DNA of 53,237 nucleotides from Hofstenia miamia (lineage: Eukaryota > Xenacoelomorpha > Acoela > Hofsteniidae), in contig CABFPE010000487.1 in NCBI GenBank assembly GCA_900660155.1, forward strand, positions 89,565 through 142,801, read 5' to 3'. Position 1 is the first letter of the stretch. Each line of letters starts with the position of its first letter. The notes beneath the pieces were generated by a model, which was given only the letters and a program-made list of their open reading frames with translations, ran no database searches and was not told where the DNA came from. The translations under genes were made by a program, and so were the position numbers. Positions 52,211 to 53,237 of this stretch are shown here, in pieces.

Positions 52211-53237
52211 ATATTTTAAATTAAATTCAAATTTAACCTGACATGATTTCTGCAGAAAGTAGCTTGGACACAATAAACTTGGAACCGAGAACAAGCAGAC
52301 ATTTCTCTTCAAAGACTGTGTCCAGCAAAATGACGCTTGTGATTCAAAGTTAAAATCACTTGGAATCTCAAATTCCTTGGCAGTTGGCATCTGTGTTAGA
52401 ACAGATTTTCTCTTAATTTTCAACAGGCCACTTTGAATGGATGCCTGTGAGGGCAAATGAGCCATTTCTGTTGAATCTAAAGTTGACACAATTTGGTGGT
52501 AGATTGAACCTAATTCTCAAATCAATTTTTAATGTATTATTAAAAAATTCAAACTTGTGCTTTGATTAGGACTAGAGTGAACCAAGGTGGTCATTGCAAT
52601 TTGAGCAACTTTTGCAGTTCATACTGAATTGTCTTCAGGTTCATGATTGTGGGGTCCAGTTGATGATCTAAGCATGAAAATGTATTATTTTTCATAATTA
52701 CAAAAACAATCTTAAATAAAAAGTTAAATGGAATGAAAGCAATTCCATATATGGTTCTGAAATGAAATCTTAATGGAATTCCCCTTAATTTATGGTTTTT
52801 AAGTAAAACAAGTAGTAAATATTCAAATGTGGAATATGTAAAAGTAAATAAAAACAAATTTTACTAAAAACCTAAATTTTTTTACATCACTCTAAACAAA
52901 CAAGTTTTTAGTTAAAGGCAATAAGCAATTCCTTACTATTATATATATATATACATATACAATGTATAGTTTTTAAGTAAAACAAGTTATATTGCACAAA
53001 AGTAAAAACAATAACACAGTTAAAAGTATACTGTTTAGAGAAATCTTTGCAAGTTATAATTTTGGCTTTACATTTATCAAAATCACATTTCCAATAAATT
53101 GATTCTTTTTTCAAATAAATTCTGTATGTATAATTTAGATATACTAATTTGTTCCTCCATGCTTAGTGGGAATTATTGTAACTGCTTCACTCATGTATGC
53201 CTATGCAATACTAGGAAATTTAAATTACATGTAAAAT
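52052..53237. repeat. 1.2-kb tandem duplication, unit 2 (runs off the window)
   Basis: Second unit of the duplication. It matches unit 1 up to the last base of the window, so the right boundary and possible further units are not visible. Confidence 0.85.
52205..52489 (-). pseudogene. MULE-like transposase N-terminal exon, copy 2
   Basis: Encodes the same 94 residues as 50,995-51,279, with no amino-acid difference. Identity of the coding part suggests either a very recent duplication or an assembly artefact; several indels in the flanks favour a real duplication. Confidence 0.55.

Overview
The window looks like repeat-rich, AT-rich DNA from an invertebrate animal genome. No bacterial-type operons, RNA genes or CRISPR arrays are visible. 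Almost all coding signal comes from transposable elements: LINE, Penelope-like, Ty3/gypsy LTR, P/THAP9-like and MULE-like. Most copies carry stops, frameshifts and deletions. The only probable host gene fragment is one exon of an SVIP (small VCP/p97-interacting protein) homologue at 30,454-30,672, minus strand. Several exons of a MULE transposase/RING-finger gene lie at the right end. Five single N bases (4,552; 22,397; 23,802; 32,644; 37,395) look like contig joins; three of them coincide with duplicated or out-of-order sequence.

Layout. 1-3.1 kb: non-coding. 3.1-5.6 kb (+): two 3' fragments of one LINE family joined at an N, with a 3' hairpin and pentanucleotide tail. 6.6-12.0 kb (+): decayed gypsy copy A. 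12.1-20.0 kb (+): decayed gypsy copy B, head to tail with A and with no LTR recognised between them. 20.7-28.1 kb (-): a dismembered LINE whose endonuclease domain is in three colinear pieces, split by a P/THAP9-like transposon region and by a near-intact LINE (ORF1 plus ORF2). 30.5 kb: SVIP exon. 33.5-48.5 kb (-): a Penelope-like element with terminal inverted repeats, split in its reverse transcriptase by a 12.7-kb gypsy element (copy C, 34,591-47,295) flanked by a 4-bp target duplication. 48.7 kb: minisatellite. 49.8-53.2 kb (-): MULE/RING exons with a 1.2-kb tandem duplication.

The most interesting object is the gypsy lineage shared by copies A, B and C. Each has gag, then protease, RT, RNase H and integrase in the -1 frame, then a third coding region after integrase with no family I can name. 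In C this ORF3 nets to about 1,318 codons once an inserted inverted-repeat element and an apparent assembly duplication are discounted, and it fills the space up to the polypurine tract. All three copies keep a slippery heptamer directly abutting the gag stop, with a hairpin 5 nt downstream. In A and C the integrase frame runs into ORF3 through a single UGA; B has the sense codon UGC there. I infer a gypsy lineage using -1 frameshifting for Gag-Pol and possibly readthrough or fusion for ORF3.
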